A stretch of 64,000 nucleotides of DNA from contig JADLSH010000365.1 of assembly GCA_016169945.1 (NCBI GenBank), positions 1,174,501 through 1,238,500 on the forward strand, given 5' to 3'. Below are positions 27,501 to 42,500 of this stretch, piece by piece. Source of the DNA: Trachythela sp. YZ-2020 (taxonomy: Eukaryota; Cnidaria; Anthozoa; Malacalcyonacea; Clavulariidae). Both the position numbers and the translations under genes were made by a program. The notes beneath the pieces were generated by a model. It had not been told where the DNA came from. It saw only the letters and a program-made list of their open reading frames with translations, and searched no databases. Each line of letters begins with the position of its first letter. Within the stretch, counting starts at the first letter, position 1.

Positions 27501-30500
27501 GTTAGATGTGATTAAACATGGTTTCATACTGCTTACATCCAGGGATGAATCCAGCATGATCTGATAGGGGGGGGAGGGGTGCTAAGCAGGTGCTGGTCAT
27601 GAAGCAGGGCGTGGCCGGCGTCCGAACTCCGAAGCAGGGTGAATCATCATTGAGGACCCCCTGCAGGATCAAAGGGGTCATCTTTTCAGAAAATATTTGA
27701 AAAATATGATTGCCTGGATGGTCAAAAAGGCCTATCAATGGCCAGATACATGATTTTTGTTCGATAAATGCCCTGTCAACTCCAAAATTCAGATTTGATA
27801 TGGAATTTGCACCCCTCCTGCACCCGCCTTGGCCAAGCATAGGAGGGGTGCGCTACCCCCTGCACCCCCCAATAAATCCATCCCTGCTTACATCAACATA
27901 TTGCGCCTCAGTCTCATGTGAGAAGACTCCCCAATTAATTAGAGTTGAGGTTGGTTCTCTCTTGTGCTTCGAGGATGTTTCTCCATGTACTCCAGTTTCC
28001 TTCCCACTCACCAAAACCTAACCCTTCCACCTTACTGTGTTCCGTGATCAGTCATTGGTCGTATGATGACAGCCAGACGCCCTACAGCCAGAGCCGATCA
28101 GGCCACGTTTTAAGTTTAGTTTAAGTTTAGTTTATATTTTAGTTTAAGTTTAGTTTAAGTTTAGTTTAGTTTATATTTTAGTTTAAGTTTAGTTTTAAAG
28201 TTTAGTTTTAAGTTTAGTTTAAGTTTAGTTTAGTTTAGTTAGGTTGGTGTGATATGTAATTCGTAAAATTTATTTTTTGTCACTCTATTTTGTAAACAGA
28301 GTATCCTACACAACAGTAAGACATGTCCTGAAACGGCAAAGGGAAGAACGCGAGGGGACTCTGTTCGTTTTCAGGACGTCACGTCACCTGTGCCAGAAAC
28401 GGATTCGGGTCTTGAGTGCTCTGAGGGCTCACCGTTAATTCACGATGAAAAAGATTTGACAGGCAGGGTAGGTTTGGTGTAAATACTCCTCTGGTATAAT
28501 GGTAATAATTCATGAGCAAAAACACAAAGGGAATCAATACCCTATCGTTGTTTTGACGTCAGTCTGGTTATGTTCTATCGACAGAGCACCCTCCTTGATA
28601 ACACTAGTAGGGTGTGCACCCCCCCCCGTATCCCCTAGTGATTCCATCCTTGTGCATAGCACATGACATAATCTCCATCTTTTTTCAGACATGTTTCGCC
28701 ATTGTAATACCCTGATAAATTACATTCACGACCCAATGTTTCGACACTCCAATCTAGTGTCTTCATCAGGGATGATCTAAAGTCGCAGACACTAGACGTT
28801 GGGTCTTGAATGTAATATTTGTTTGGAGATTGCATTCATTTACTTAAACCAGAGTAGCGAAACATGTCTGATATTATACCTGGTTGCATGAAGACACTAG
28901 ACTGAAGTGTCGAAACGTTGGGTCGTGAATGTAATTTGTTCGGGGATTTCATTCATTTACTTAAACCAGAGTAGCGAAACATGTCTGATATTATACCTGG
29001 TTGCATGAAGACACTAGACTGAAGTGTCGAAACGTTGGGTCGTGAATGTAATTTGTTCGGGGATTTCATTCATTTACTTAAACTAGAGTAACGAAACATG
29101 TCTGATATTATACCTGGTTGCATGAAGACACTAGACTAGAATGTCGAAACGTTGGGTCGTGAATGTAATTTGTTCAGGGATTACATTCATTTACTTAAAC
29201 CAGAGTAGCGAAACATGTCTGATATTATACCTGGTTGCATGAAGGCACTAGACTGGAGTGTCGAAACGTTGGCTCGTGAATGTAATTTGTTCGGGGATTT
29301 CATTCATTTTCTTAAACCAGAGTAGCGAAACATGACTGATATTATACCTGGTTGAATGAAGACACTAGACTGGAGTGTCGAAACGTTGGATCATGAATGT
29401 AATATTTGTTTGGAGATTGCATTCATTTACTTAAACCAGAGTAACGAAACATGTCTGATATTATACCTGGTTGCATGAAGACACTAGACTGGAGTGTTGA
29501 AACGTTGGATCGTGAATGTAATATTTGTTTGGAGATTGCATTCATTTACTTAAACCAGAGTAACGAAACATGTCTGATATTATACCTGGTTGCATGAAGA
29601 CACTAGGCTGAAGTGTCGAAACGTTGGGTCGTGAATGTAATTTGTTCAGGGATTATATTCATTTACTTAAACCACAGTGGCGAAACATGTCTGATATTAT
29701 ACCTGGTTGACGTGCACCAATAAACGTTTATTTCTTTTCCTATATTTTATAGTTTCGTGAAAGAACACGTTCAAACGCAGACAGTTGTTACAGCTCTATC
29801 TCACCACACTGTTGCTGTAAGGAAGACGACCCCGTGTTAATAGCTCTCAACTCCTTGGTGAAACTTTCATTCAATCCTGAATGTCAACCTTTGTTATTGT
29901 CATATCTCTGTCTACCAAAGGCTTCATCATTACTGTCAGTGTTTGCAAGGTCTCCCACTGCAAGACAGTGGGTCGCTGAAGCTGTGGCAGTTTTGATTAA
30001 AAATCTCGCCAGTGTAAGTCTTATATCTTAACTACTTAGTATTTAAACTGCAGGACTTAACGACCAGTCATAATTTTTATGATCGAGACGGACCCGACGA
30101 AGAGTGGTGGTGTAACTTGTTGTAGATGGGTAACCAAAAAATTATAGTATTTTATGCAACGGTGGTTACGCTATTCTTTGCTTCAGACTTGCTAAACGTT
30201 TCATTCGCCATCTTGGTTGATTTTAAAGTTTTGTCCAGCCGTTTACATCGAAATAGTTGAGTTACTTTAATATTTTTGGTTTGTTTTGAAAACATCTTAC
30301 TGTATTATGAATAGTATACGATTTCTGGCACAATACGACAAAGAATGAAGAATATAGATTTTTAGTTGCCACGAAAATCAACCAAGATGGTGTCGATTGC
30401 AAACGAACAATAGAGGAGTTTCACGTTGAATGATAAACTCTTAAAATCCAGATTATTGCGATGATACTTTAGCATTTTTTATCCATCATTATGAAGAACA

Positions 30501-33500
30501 TTCCACACAAAAAATTAGGTTTGTGCAATTATTCTTTCCAGAATTACAGAGTTTTTAGTTATCGAAATTGCTGACGTCAGCATTATTTCAGAAGTCGTTA
30601 CACGCTGTTTTTTATGCACAACGTAACTGAAAAATGTTGGTTTGGCTTTCAAACGGATCAGTAATCTGTTTCAAATTACAGTTGTAGCATTTGGGCTGAA
30701 GCGCTTTGAAATATTGGCATCACAATTTTGGCCGCCATGTTGTTGGTCAGATTTGACCAACAACATGGCGGCCAAAATACAAATGTGCCAGTATGACTAT
30801 TTTTTTCAAATAAAATATTCAAATTGAACTAACAGTAAGATAAGCCACATAATTTTTGATGAATAACCAAACTTTATGCATTAAATTACGTTATACAAAA
30901 TAGCTTTAACGGTCCTTTTTCTAATATCATGCTGACGTCAGCAGCATATTAAAAACTCTGTAACTCAGGAAGGAATATTTGTATCAACCTAGAATTTTTG
31001 AATAAAACTCGGTGTAATGATCTACAAAACATATAAAGTAATCAGCTTTTCAGCTTCGTTTTTAATATATTGCAAATTTTGTAACGCTAGATAAAACCCC
31101 TCTATAGCAACCCAAGGTTCAGGTCTCAGATAGTTAACTCCACGTGATTCTGGAGTTAGTCAGAGTGACTCAACGCCCGGATTGCTCAGATAATCTTAAA
31201 AATATGGATATTTATTTTTACAAAAGTCAGTTGAATTAAAAGGGCGCGTATATGTGATACTTGTATTTGTGTACATGCTTAGATTGAAGGGCCAGACAGT
31301 CGACGAAGAGCGGCTGAAGCAGGTTTCATCAGAACAGTCTTACAACTTGCCGAGACACAGGAGCCTGTACAGGTATGTACTAATATAGAATTCTTCCATC
31401 TTCTTTTTCTGTTGTTGCCATTTCCATAACTGTTTTACATTTGTCGCTATAACCCATAGGACCACTCACTCAATTGACTCAAAGGTTTTGCGGGATCTCG
31501 GACAAAATTTCTCTCGGTCCTTTCAACAACAACAACACCATGCTATTTTGGGGGGGGGTGGGGCCAGTCCCGAGCATGTGTAAAAAGAATTACGACGGAA
31601 TCCCGACGTGACACGGGACCCCATCTTGAAAGGAGGCCCCGAGTGAGGGCCCCCAACTTTTCAGGGTCCCAACAAGGACCACGAACTTGAGAGGTTTGAG
31701 ATCTCGGCAAATATTTCCCCAGGTCCCTTTGAGGTCGTAACAACAGAAACCATGCTATTTTTGGGGTGGGGGGTTCTACCCAGTCACGGGCATAAAAAGG
31801 GGAAAGTTTCCCTAACTCCCCTCCCTTCTCGATTGTCCTGATAACCCATTTCAAACATGGAGTGTTTATTTCTTTCAGACGACATGTTTAGAAGTACTGG
31901 ATAATCTGTTAAAAGACGTGAAATGTGAACGAGAATACAACTCTACGATGACCAATATTCCGTCTGGTCCACTATTAAACCTCTTGCATTATCAGAATGA
32001 TGTGGAACCCATCATTGTGCATGCAGGGATCACCGAAACCACTGACACAACCACTGGAAAGAAACGAAAAACCTCTCGGTATGTGGTGTAAGAGTTATTG
32101 TAAGGGCTCAATGTCAAGTATTCAGTATTGTAGGTCATAGGTGGGTTTCACAAAGCACCATCGTGCAGCAGATGGTGGTCAACCAGCTGTTATCAGAAAT
32201 AGAAAATAATGTTGATCCTTATTATACGTAGTAGTATACTATTTGGAGACAAAATAAGTAAAATTGAGAGATGTACAATAGTTTAATTTGTTTGTGTCAA
32301 CCGTTTTGATGTTAACCACTCGCTTGCTGAAAACCAGCTATTGTCATCATTTTTACAAGCGTGCAAACCGTACGCTTGGGACAGAGGTTAATGACCATTT
32401 GCACTTTTCAAAATACGGTGAATTAATGTCCAAGTGTCCCAAATTGGAATTGAACCCAAGGTCTATGATTTAACGTATCAACGCTCTGGCATGAACCTTT
32501 GTCGAGTCGAAGGTTTAGTAAGGGCGCCTCTTGCTGCCACCGTGTGACTCATGCCTGATCACGGAGTACAGCTACGATGGAAGGGTTTGTTTGAGATTTA
32601 TCCATACCCACCCTGTCAAGATTCCCTTTGGAAGGAAACCGGAGTACCTGGAGGAAACCCACGACTTTCGGTAAAGCTTTGACTGACTCTTTTCCCATGA
32701 CTGTCGTGAGTCCGCAGCGAGAATCGAACCCACGATCTCAGAAGTATAAGGCGCTTGCTCTGACGACTGCGCCACTGCTGAGGGCTACAAGCAATACTAA
32801 AACAACATACATTGAAAGTGAAATCATCTTACCTTTCTAGATCGCAGCAAGATGCTCCAGCAAAACTGAGTCCTCGACTTGTTGCCACTCGCTTGCTCGC
32901 TGCTTCTAGTACACATTTGAAAATGCAACGGGAACTTGGATCGCCACGGTAAGAATGTATCATTGAACAGGCTAAAATTTTATCTCCTTAAGACCATTCT
33001 TATTGATCCAGTGTTACCACATGAGGAACCTAAACTAAGCTAATCTTATATATACTGGATAGCTCTATCAGTTCTAGACTGCTCTCCCTAGAGTTCCAGT
33101 AAGAGCCGTCCCTTATTGTATGATCCAGTTTTACTACGGGAGAAAACCTAAACTAACTTTATTTATACTGGATAGCTCTATCAGTTCTAAACTGTTCTCC
33201 CTAGAGATCCAGTAAGGCGCATCCCATATTCATCCACAGTTACTACAGGAGGAAACCTAAACTTAACTAACTTTATACTCACTGGATAACTCGAAGAGTT
33301 CCAGAGACTGTTCTTCCTAGAGGTCCAGTAAGGGCCATACCTTGTTGATCCAGTGTTACTACAGGAGGCAACCAGACTAACCGGTAAAACCTGCAGTATT
33401 TTCCAGAGTCAAACTGAAAGAAAGTCTTGAATGCGCGTGGTTCCATTGTACGTAGCGATACGATAAACGATATGAGACGTCGAAGTTTTTGTTTCATTTT

Positions 33501-36500
33501 TCATGAGGTTTGATCCTACAAACCTTCAAGTATATCAAACTTATTTTTTATTACGTGCAACTGAAGCGAATCAGATAACTGTATATTGCATTCGCATAAG
33601 TAAAACGCACGTGCACGAGCGACTGTTCCACCAACGCCCTTCATCATAGGACAGTACAGATGCCGATTATTTGTTAGTGAAGATTACAAGTTTGATTTTA
33701 GGTCTGTGAGTTTACTATTGGAAGCGCTGGAGGAAAGAGATGCGGAGATTGTGTACAATGCTGCAGTGACTTTAGCTAACATCGCCATGTATGACGGTAA
33801 CCATAGTTTACTTATAAGCTCTGATGCAGTCGAGTTGCTGAAGAAATTTGTGCCAAAAGATGCGAGGTACGATTGACCATTAAAGATATTTTTAAAAATA
33901 CTTTTTTCAAAAGAACTGAGCAACAGCAGCATCATGGTCTTTTTGAGAGCAAGGCAATCGCATGAGAAAAATAGACACAAAATAATCGTATTTATTAATG
34001 GCCTTCCGCATAAGACAACAGGTGTTAAGGCTGGCCTCCACTTGCACGTACGTACGCACAATTGCACGCACGTACGTGTTTATACTGTGATTGGTTAAAA
34101 ACTTGATGGCCGCACAGAAAGTAGAATACCGTTCTACTGTCATACGTACAAAAGATCATTTTCGAGTCACAGAGCATGCGCAAAATCGGCCGCGCTGACC
34201 GTACGTACAAGTGGAGGCCGGCCTTTACTTATTCCACGTTATTAACCTTGCTTAAAGGCACAGTTTCACCTACTGAGCGATGTGATTTAGTGCCCTCAAA
34301 CTTGAAAAAGTTCACGAAATTTTTCAGGTTTGTCGCAATTGTGCAGAAGGAATGGCGAATGATTAAATGGCTAATTATGTAATAAATATCGGCCTAATTT
34401 ACACCAAATCGTCAATTTAGATAATCTCGCGGGTCCTTCCATGATCCTCCCAACATGATGAATAATATTTAATATTGTTTACATCGCGAATAAAATCATA
34501 TCGCTCGGCAGGTGACACGCGCAAGTTGTAAGAAGCTTGCAGCAGACTTGTCCAATGCTGTTTCAACAATGCTGTTTCGCACTGCCTGTTCCCAGCTTGT
34601 TGACAAGTTGACAACTTCCTACAAGGTTTTTGCCTAACAGACTTGTTACAAGTTGTTCCGACAACTTGTTATCGTCCTGCAATTCAACAACTTATTCACA
34701 AGTTGTGAGTGACAACCTTGTAGCAACTTGATAAAATGACAACATTGTTACAACTTGTTGACAAGCTTGCTACAAGTTTGTTGCGAACACATCTTGTTGA
34801 CAAGATATGAGATTTTTTCGTATTTGCATTTAACCGCATCAATAAATGTACTATTTTGTTAGGGCTTACTACCATGTATGTCGTGCTCTTGTCTACTTGA
34901 ATTGTGACGACGAAGAGTGCGATTACCTTTTTAACTTCGATACTGAAGAACCAAGACCTCTATACACTGAAAAATCTCCTAACCAAGAGCCCTATGTCAA
35001 AGGCGGAAGTCTAGAAACTCTGGTGAGAATCCTGACAACCAGGGCTGTGACCCTGTGGGGAGGAGTCCCATTGCTCAGTCCTTCACCGAAGAACAACAGA
35101 TCAAGGGTGAAGGCAGCGAAAAGAAAAAGTAGAGCGACTGAGGATCAAGTGATTGAGTTCTTTCTGGCTACATATTCAACTTATACTAATGCTGTTGTAC
35201 TCATGAGGTTATTGGCTCACAGGTAAGCAAAGGCACTATTGTGAACTCTTGGGGAAAATATAATTGCCCCATCTTCATATTGCATTGATTGAATAGGAGG
35301 GTTTCCCTAAGCACTATATCGTGCACAAGATGGTGATCAACTGACTGTCATTTTACCCATATGGGCGATTCACCCATATGGACAATTCACCCATATGGAC
35401 AATTCACCCATATGGACAATTCACCCATATGGACAATTTACCCATATGGACAATTTACCCATATGGACAATTCACCCATATGGACATTTCACCCATATGG
35501 ACAATTCACCCATATGGACAATTTACCCATATGGACAATTCACCCATATGGACATTTCACCCATATGGACATTTCACTCATATGGACAATTCACCCATGG
35601 ACAATTCACCCATGGACACTTTTATGAACTAGATGATGAAAGCTTTGCTTGACGAACTAAACAATACTCCTTGTGAATATTATCTTGAGGACCAATTTAA
35701 TGAAATGTTTAGAAATGAATGCAAATTTGCTAATCCAGCATTTTCAACGCTTCATTTAAACATTCGAAGTATTTTGCAAAACAGTTCGCGATTTACTGAC
35801 TGGTTGTCTGGTCTTGGTATTAAGTTTTCCGTTATTGGTATTACTGAAACGTGGTTAAAAGAGGCAGATCATAATGTTGAAATTCACGGTTACACCTTTA
35901 TTCACAAACACAGGGAAAATAGAACAGGTGGTGGCGTTGGATTGTATTTATCAAATGAACTCCAGTTTAAGAGCAGAAACGATTTGCACTTTTCAGATTC
36001 AAATTCAATAGACGCATTATTTATTGAGGTGATTAATTCTCAAGGGAAAAATGCTATTGTTGGAGTTGTTTACAGACCACCAGATCAAAATCTCAATACT
36101 TTTGTTCATGAATTCAATAGTTTAGCTGAAAAAATATCGAGAGAACACAAATGCTGTTTTATAATGGGTGATTTTAACATAAACTTTATGAATTATCAAC
36201 GTCATAACAAAACCGGTGAATTTGTAGATAGCATTTTTTCTAACATGCTGTATCCCCGTATCACACGTCCAACTAGAATCACAGCTCACACCACCACATT
36301 AATTGACAATATTCTTTCCAATCACTTTGATTGTCATATAAAAAACGGTCTCTTTTTTTCTGACATTTCGGATCATCTTCCTATTTTTTCCATAATATTT
36401 GAAAACAACAACCAAATAAAAACGACACTATAACTTTTCGAGATAAAAATTCAAGGAACATACAAAAATTTAAAGAAAATTTACTAAGTGTAAACTGGAC

Positions 36501-39500
36501 CTTGATAGAAGACAATTTTGATCCAGTTCAAGCGTACACGGAGTTTCATGATACCTATTCGAACATTTATAATAATTGTTTCCCAATAAGAACAGTAAAA
36601 AGTAACTCTAAAATCTGTAAGCCTTGGATTTCTAAGGGCCTTAGGAAGTCCATAAATAAGAAAAACAAATTATATAAGCAATTTTTACAAAATCGAATAA
36701 CTGAAAGTAAATATAAGATTTATAAAAATAAATTAACACATTCTATTAGAATCGCAAAACGCATTTATTTTGATAAGAAACTCACTGATAATAAAGCAAA
36801 TATGAAAGAAACATGGAAAATATTAAACAGCATTATTAATAGGAAATCTTCAAGACCTAGATTGAACGCTGTCTTTAAACGAGATGGAAGGGAAATATCG
36901 AATCCTATAGAAATTGCCAATAATTTTTGTGACTATTTTAGTAATGTAGGACCCTCGCTAGCTAGGAAAATTCCAGCATCCCCGGTTCCTACTGAATCAT
37001 TCCTTTCCGGGGAATTCCCAAATTCTATTTTTCTCCAGCCTGTATTAGAAAATGAAATCAGACTTATTGTCAAAGCCTTTCCATCTGGAAAAGCTGCAGG
37101 TTATGGTAACATTTCAATGTCTGTCATTAAATTATCTATTGACTTAATTTCAAGACCTTTAACACACATCTTGAACTTGTCTCTGTCGAGAGGGATCGTT
37201 CCGGATAAAATGAAAATAGCTAAAGTTATTCCTTTGTATAAGGCTGAGGACAAATCCATTTTTAGTAACTATAGACCTGTTTCCATTTTACCTGCATTTT
37301 CAAAAATTTTAGAGAAAGTATTTTATAATAGGTTATTAAAATATTTAAACAAACATAACATTTTATGTGCTAACCAATATGGTTTTAGAAAGGGCCACTC
37401 AACGTTGTTGGCTCTTGTTGATTTGTACGATAAAATTTCTGAGGCAATCGATAAAAAAGAATTCGCTGTTGGAATTTTCCTGGACTTATCTAAAGCTTTC
37501 GATACGGTGGACCATAGCATTCTGTTTGCAAAACTGGAATGGTATGGTGTTCGTGGCATAGCGCTGAACTGGATCAAAAGCTATTTTTCTGACCGGAAGC
37601 AATTTGTTCAGGTTGATGAATCGTCTTCTACCATGAAGTCTATAACATGTGGAGTACCACAGGATCAATCCTAGGTCCGTTGTTGTTTCTGATATATATT
37701 AATGACATATGCAATGTTTCAAGTTTGGCAAAATTAATCTTATTTGCTGATGACACAAATTTATTCTTTTCCCATGCAAATCCGGTGCACTTGATTAATG
37801 TTATCAACCAAGAGTTGGAAAAAATTTCGATTTGGCTTCGAGTGAACAAATTATCTTTAAATGTAGATAAAACCAAATTTATGATTTTCAGTCCTAGACA
37901 AAAAAGGCTGCAATCGGACTTCAGGGTGGTATTAAATGATAGAGAAATTAGTCAAGTTGAAGAAGTTGTTTTCCTGGGGTTGTTTTAGATGAACACCTTT
38001 CCTGGAAATCTCACATTAACCATGTGTCAAATAAGATTTCCAAATCAATAGGAATCATGCGTAAATCTAGTTTCTTTTAAAGCATTCCTTGTTAACATTG
38101 TACTATTCAATGGTGTACCCATACTTACAATATTGTAATATTGTTTGGGCGTCCACATATTCGTCTAATTTATCTCGTTTGGTGATTCTTCAAAACGTGT
38201 TGTTAGAATTATAAATAATAGTAGATTTGACTCCCCTACAGGTTTGATCTTTAAGAATTTTCAGCTATTAAAATTTAATGATATCCATAAATTACAAACA
38301 GGACAGTTTATGTTTTCGTATGAACATAACCTGTTGCCAGGGCATTTCGGAAGTATGTTTTACATTAATAAGCAAGTACATAATTATGACACTAGGAGAG
38401 CCAATGAATTTCACATTATAACACCTAGAACAAATATACGACAATTTTCAATAAAGTATCAAGGTCCATTCCTTTACAACAGTTTGGATAAGTACATTGT
38501 AAATAGTAAATCGCTTTCTTGTTTTGTAAAGAAATTAAAAACTCACTTTTGCTCACTGTATATCAACTAATTAACATATCTGTATTCATAACTTTGATAA
38601 TACATATTATTTTTTTCGTAATTAAAAATTAGAAATAAGAGGAGGTTTGATATTAAATAAGCCTAATGGTTTCAAATCAAACCTCGTCACATGATACTAT
38701 TTGTAAATTATACTTTATTATAACTTATCTTATATACTATTGTAATTTACTCTATAATTTAATGCTGTATATAACAATTTGGTGACAATTAAATTCATTC
38801 ATTAAATTCATTCATTCAATTCACCCATATGGACAATTCACCCATATGGACATTTCACCCATATGGACAATTCACCCATATGGACAATTCACCCATATGG
38901 ACATTTCACCCATATGGACATTTCACCCATATGGACATTTCACCCATATGGACATTTCACCCATATGGACAATTCACCCATATGGACAATTCACCCATAT
39001 GGACAATTCACCCATATAGACAATTCACCCATATGGACAATTCACCCATATGGACAATTCACCCATATGACAATTCACCCATATAGACATTTCACCCATA
39101 TGGACATTTCACCCATATGGACATTTCACCCATATGAACATTTTACCCATATGGACATTTCACCCATATGGACATTTCACCCATATGGACATTTCACTCA
39201 TATGGACATTTTACCCATATGGACATTTTACCCATATGTACATTTATCGCAAGGAATTACTGCATTGGAAAAGCAATTTTTCAAATATTTTGAGGTAATT
39301 TTGTTCTTAAATAATTTTGTTTGTTTGTTTGTTTTTATAAGGTTTCGTGATCCTGCGTTAAATTCGTTATTTGATGAAGAAACTGGTGTGTTTAAAGACC
39401 ACACCCGATGTCTGCCTTCTATTCATATTTCTCTTATGAGAATTTGGGTGACATGGCTGGACAAATTCCCACAAGATTTTAGAGAGAATTCTACTCTCCA

Positions 39501-42500
39501 GGTTTGTAATAATGAGATTGAATAATAGGTTCTTTTCAATTTTAGTTCTGCCATCCCTGTATGGTCCAGTGTTGTACGAGGAATCCAATCCAAACTAACT
39601 TCATTTTTACTGGGGTAGTTCTATCAGTTCTAAACTGTTCCCCATAGAGCCTGATAGGTTCAGTAAAGGCTAACGAGGAATTCTGCGGTTTTGATAGAGT
39701 CAAACTGGAATGTCAATGGACTTCTTTAGTCACTATAGGCTTGGTAAACTTTAATCTAAATTTTACTCCATATTTATAGGTGGAACTTAGTAATGTAATC
39801 AACAGCCTAGCTGTGCAGCAAGGTCCGTATTTAGTTTGTGCTCAACATCTGGAAGATCTGTTCGTTCATAGTCATGAAAACACGTCAATATCATTACCAC
39901 CAGAAAATCATTGTCATCATGATGTCCTCTTTAGAAGTGTAAGTTTGTAACACACTATTTCATTTCATCTCATCTCTAAGAAAAGGTTGAAAAACAGAAA
40001 CAAACAAGTCGCGAAAAAGTTTGCTTTGCAGTGAACCTAGTTACTTAGAAATAGTCGAACTACTATTCACCGACATATCTCCTATGCGGACATCCTCATT
40101 TAGCAGACATACGTCTCTTTGATGCGGACACCTTTGCAAACTCCTAAAGGTGTCCGCTTAATAGAGATTTGACTGTACTATGTATTTTTCTATTTTACTC
40201 GATACCAAAATTTGGCGATTATAACTTTGAGATTATAACTTTGAGGCTCATTTTTCTACCAAATTTGTTTGTGTATACTTGCCTGATCGAGGTACCAAGA
40301 ATAAACGTCTTGCTCATGACAACTTTTTCTGGCCAGGGGCAAGCGTTGAGTTACATTTCTCTTCTAGTGTCAACAAGCCGTCCTCAGTGGTGCTCTTCCT
40401 GCCCGAATTGATGACGCAATATATCTCGCTGCATTGCAGTTGTATATTGAGGTAAATACCGTAGCTAGATAATGAGTCAATTTGAAGAAGATAATTTATA
40501 CCATTTGCAAAGTACCAATAGTGTTTATCCTTAGGGGCCATTCACAAAGGATGTCCGGCAAAATTATAGATGTTCTGACCCCCCTTCCCCCCCTTGTCCG
40601 GCATTTTCCGAATTTAGAGCCCCCCCCCCTCCCTCTGGACATCCGTTTATATGTCTTGCGAAAACTCACGATCTGTTTTGAGCGCGTAATACGCAATAAG
40701 TTTGAAAAAATCTCCTCTTACAAGAACAATCACTTAATAAGGAAACAAGCACCTGTGTTATCGCAATTGTGGCAACCTGTTGTCTAGAAAAGGAAGGTTT
40801 AATAATATTAATTTCAAAAACCTATTTATTATTTCACAACACTGTTGAATGCATCAATGAAAAAATTAATTCATATTAATAGCAATGACATATACTTAAC
40901 TTGTTTCAATGGAGGTAATATTGCGAAGTATTCAAAATGTCTGTTTCATAATGGAAGGAGAGTTCAAATTGATGGCAAACAGAAAATATTTGTTTTTCGG
41001 GCATCCAGATTGCTTAAAACTCCCCTCCCCTCCGAGTTTGTCCTGATTTCCCAACCCCCCCTCCTCTCCCTCGGCTCGGACATCCTTTGTGAATGGCCCC
41101 TTACTGAAAACTTTTGAATGTTATTTGATTGAAAAGATTTCACAAATCAGGGTATGATAGTTGGCTAACACCTGTCTATACCAAATTCACAACTTTTGAT
41201 AACTCACATGCCTAGCTACTAGAGCTTTGGAGGCGCAGATGTTAGAGCGAGCGCCTTTCACCTCAGAGATCGTGGGTTCGACTCTCGCTGTGAACTCATG
41301 ACACTGTGAACTTGGGTTGGGATAAGCATTGCCAAAAATGGATTTTTCCCATTTTCTTATGTATATCTATATTAAAGTTATATATATTGTTTTCCCCTTG
41401 ACTAAGTTATTTCTAATTATCGCTAGCTGTCTTCAGTGGGAGACCAACCAAGTGCAAAAGTATTTGTGACTGATGTTGGTTTAGAGAAGATCTCAACATC
41501 GCGTATAAAACTTTGCCTCAATCCTGCTTTTCATAAAGTCAAGAACGTTTATAAAAGAGTTCGAGCTTATAACGAACAGATCGTAAGAGAAGCACCCTCA
41601 CAACGTAAAGCGAAACATGATTTTATCGATTGTTGTCAAGGAATGGTCGCGTATGGTTGCAAATTCTTTCGTGTAAAGGTAAAATAGTTCGTACCAAAAA
41701 TATCGTGACACATTCACAGTGGTTAGTTCTTATATTTTTGCGACAGAGATTAGCAGTTGTATGATTATAATTTATCTTCAGTTGCATGTGAGAAGAGAGC
41801 TTCCAGTTTGACTCTACCAAACACCGCAGGTTTTCTGTGAGTTATCCGTATTCTTCCTGTAGTAACACTGGACCAATAAGAGATGAGCCTTGCTGAAGAA
41901 CAGTTAAATAAGAACTGATAAAGCTATCCAGTATAAATAAAGTTTAGGGTTCCTCTGGTGGTAACACTGGACCAATATAGGATGACCCTTACTTGTGCCT
42001 CTAGGACAAACAGTTTAGAATTGATAGAACTATCCAGTACATATATATAGTTAGTTTGGTTAGGATTCCTCCTGTAGTAACACTGCGGAATGTAGGGTAT
42101 CCATACATTCCTCACTATATTTAGGAGATCCCATGCAGCACCAAGTCTCACTTGAACAAACGACTATTGGGCATCGGTGCCAAAGATGTTGTTCTCCTGG
42201 AAAACAAGACTAGGAGTGTGCTAAAGAAATGGGACCTCAAGAGCTTACTAGGTTGGAAAGCCGACGAGAGTAATGGCTCGTTGTACTTGTTGTTCTCGGA
42301 GTCTAGTTTTCATTTTGTTTGTGAAAGTAAGACTGGACGTGAGCGTCTTCAGGATACCATTAAACAATGTGTCTATCAACGAAATTGTGAGGTAAGACAA
42401 TGTCCTTTTCAGTATAATGTACTCACAGACGTATTCTCGAAATATACAAACGATGATCAATGTTCAGAGGCTATAAATGAACCTTTTACATGACACTTAG

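Noticed and set aside
33684..34143. Minus-strand frames of 127 and 78 codons
   Set aside because: The first is antisense to armadillo exon 16, and both run through intronic MITE sequence.
35361..39525. Overlapping frames with HPYGQFTHMDNSPIWT repeats
   Set aside because: They come from the 17-bp satellite, whose length cycles one peptide through all three frames.
41225..41320. Functional tRNA gene on the plus strand
   Set aside because: A B-box-like segment is clear, but the cloverleaf is incomplete and the same head recurs in a SINE at 32.5 kb.
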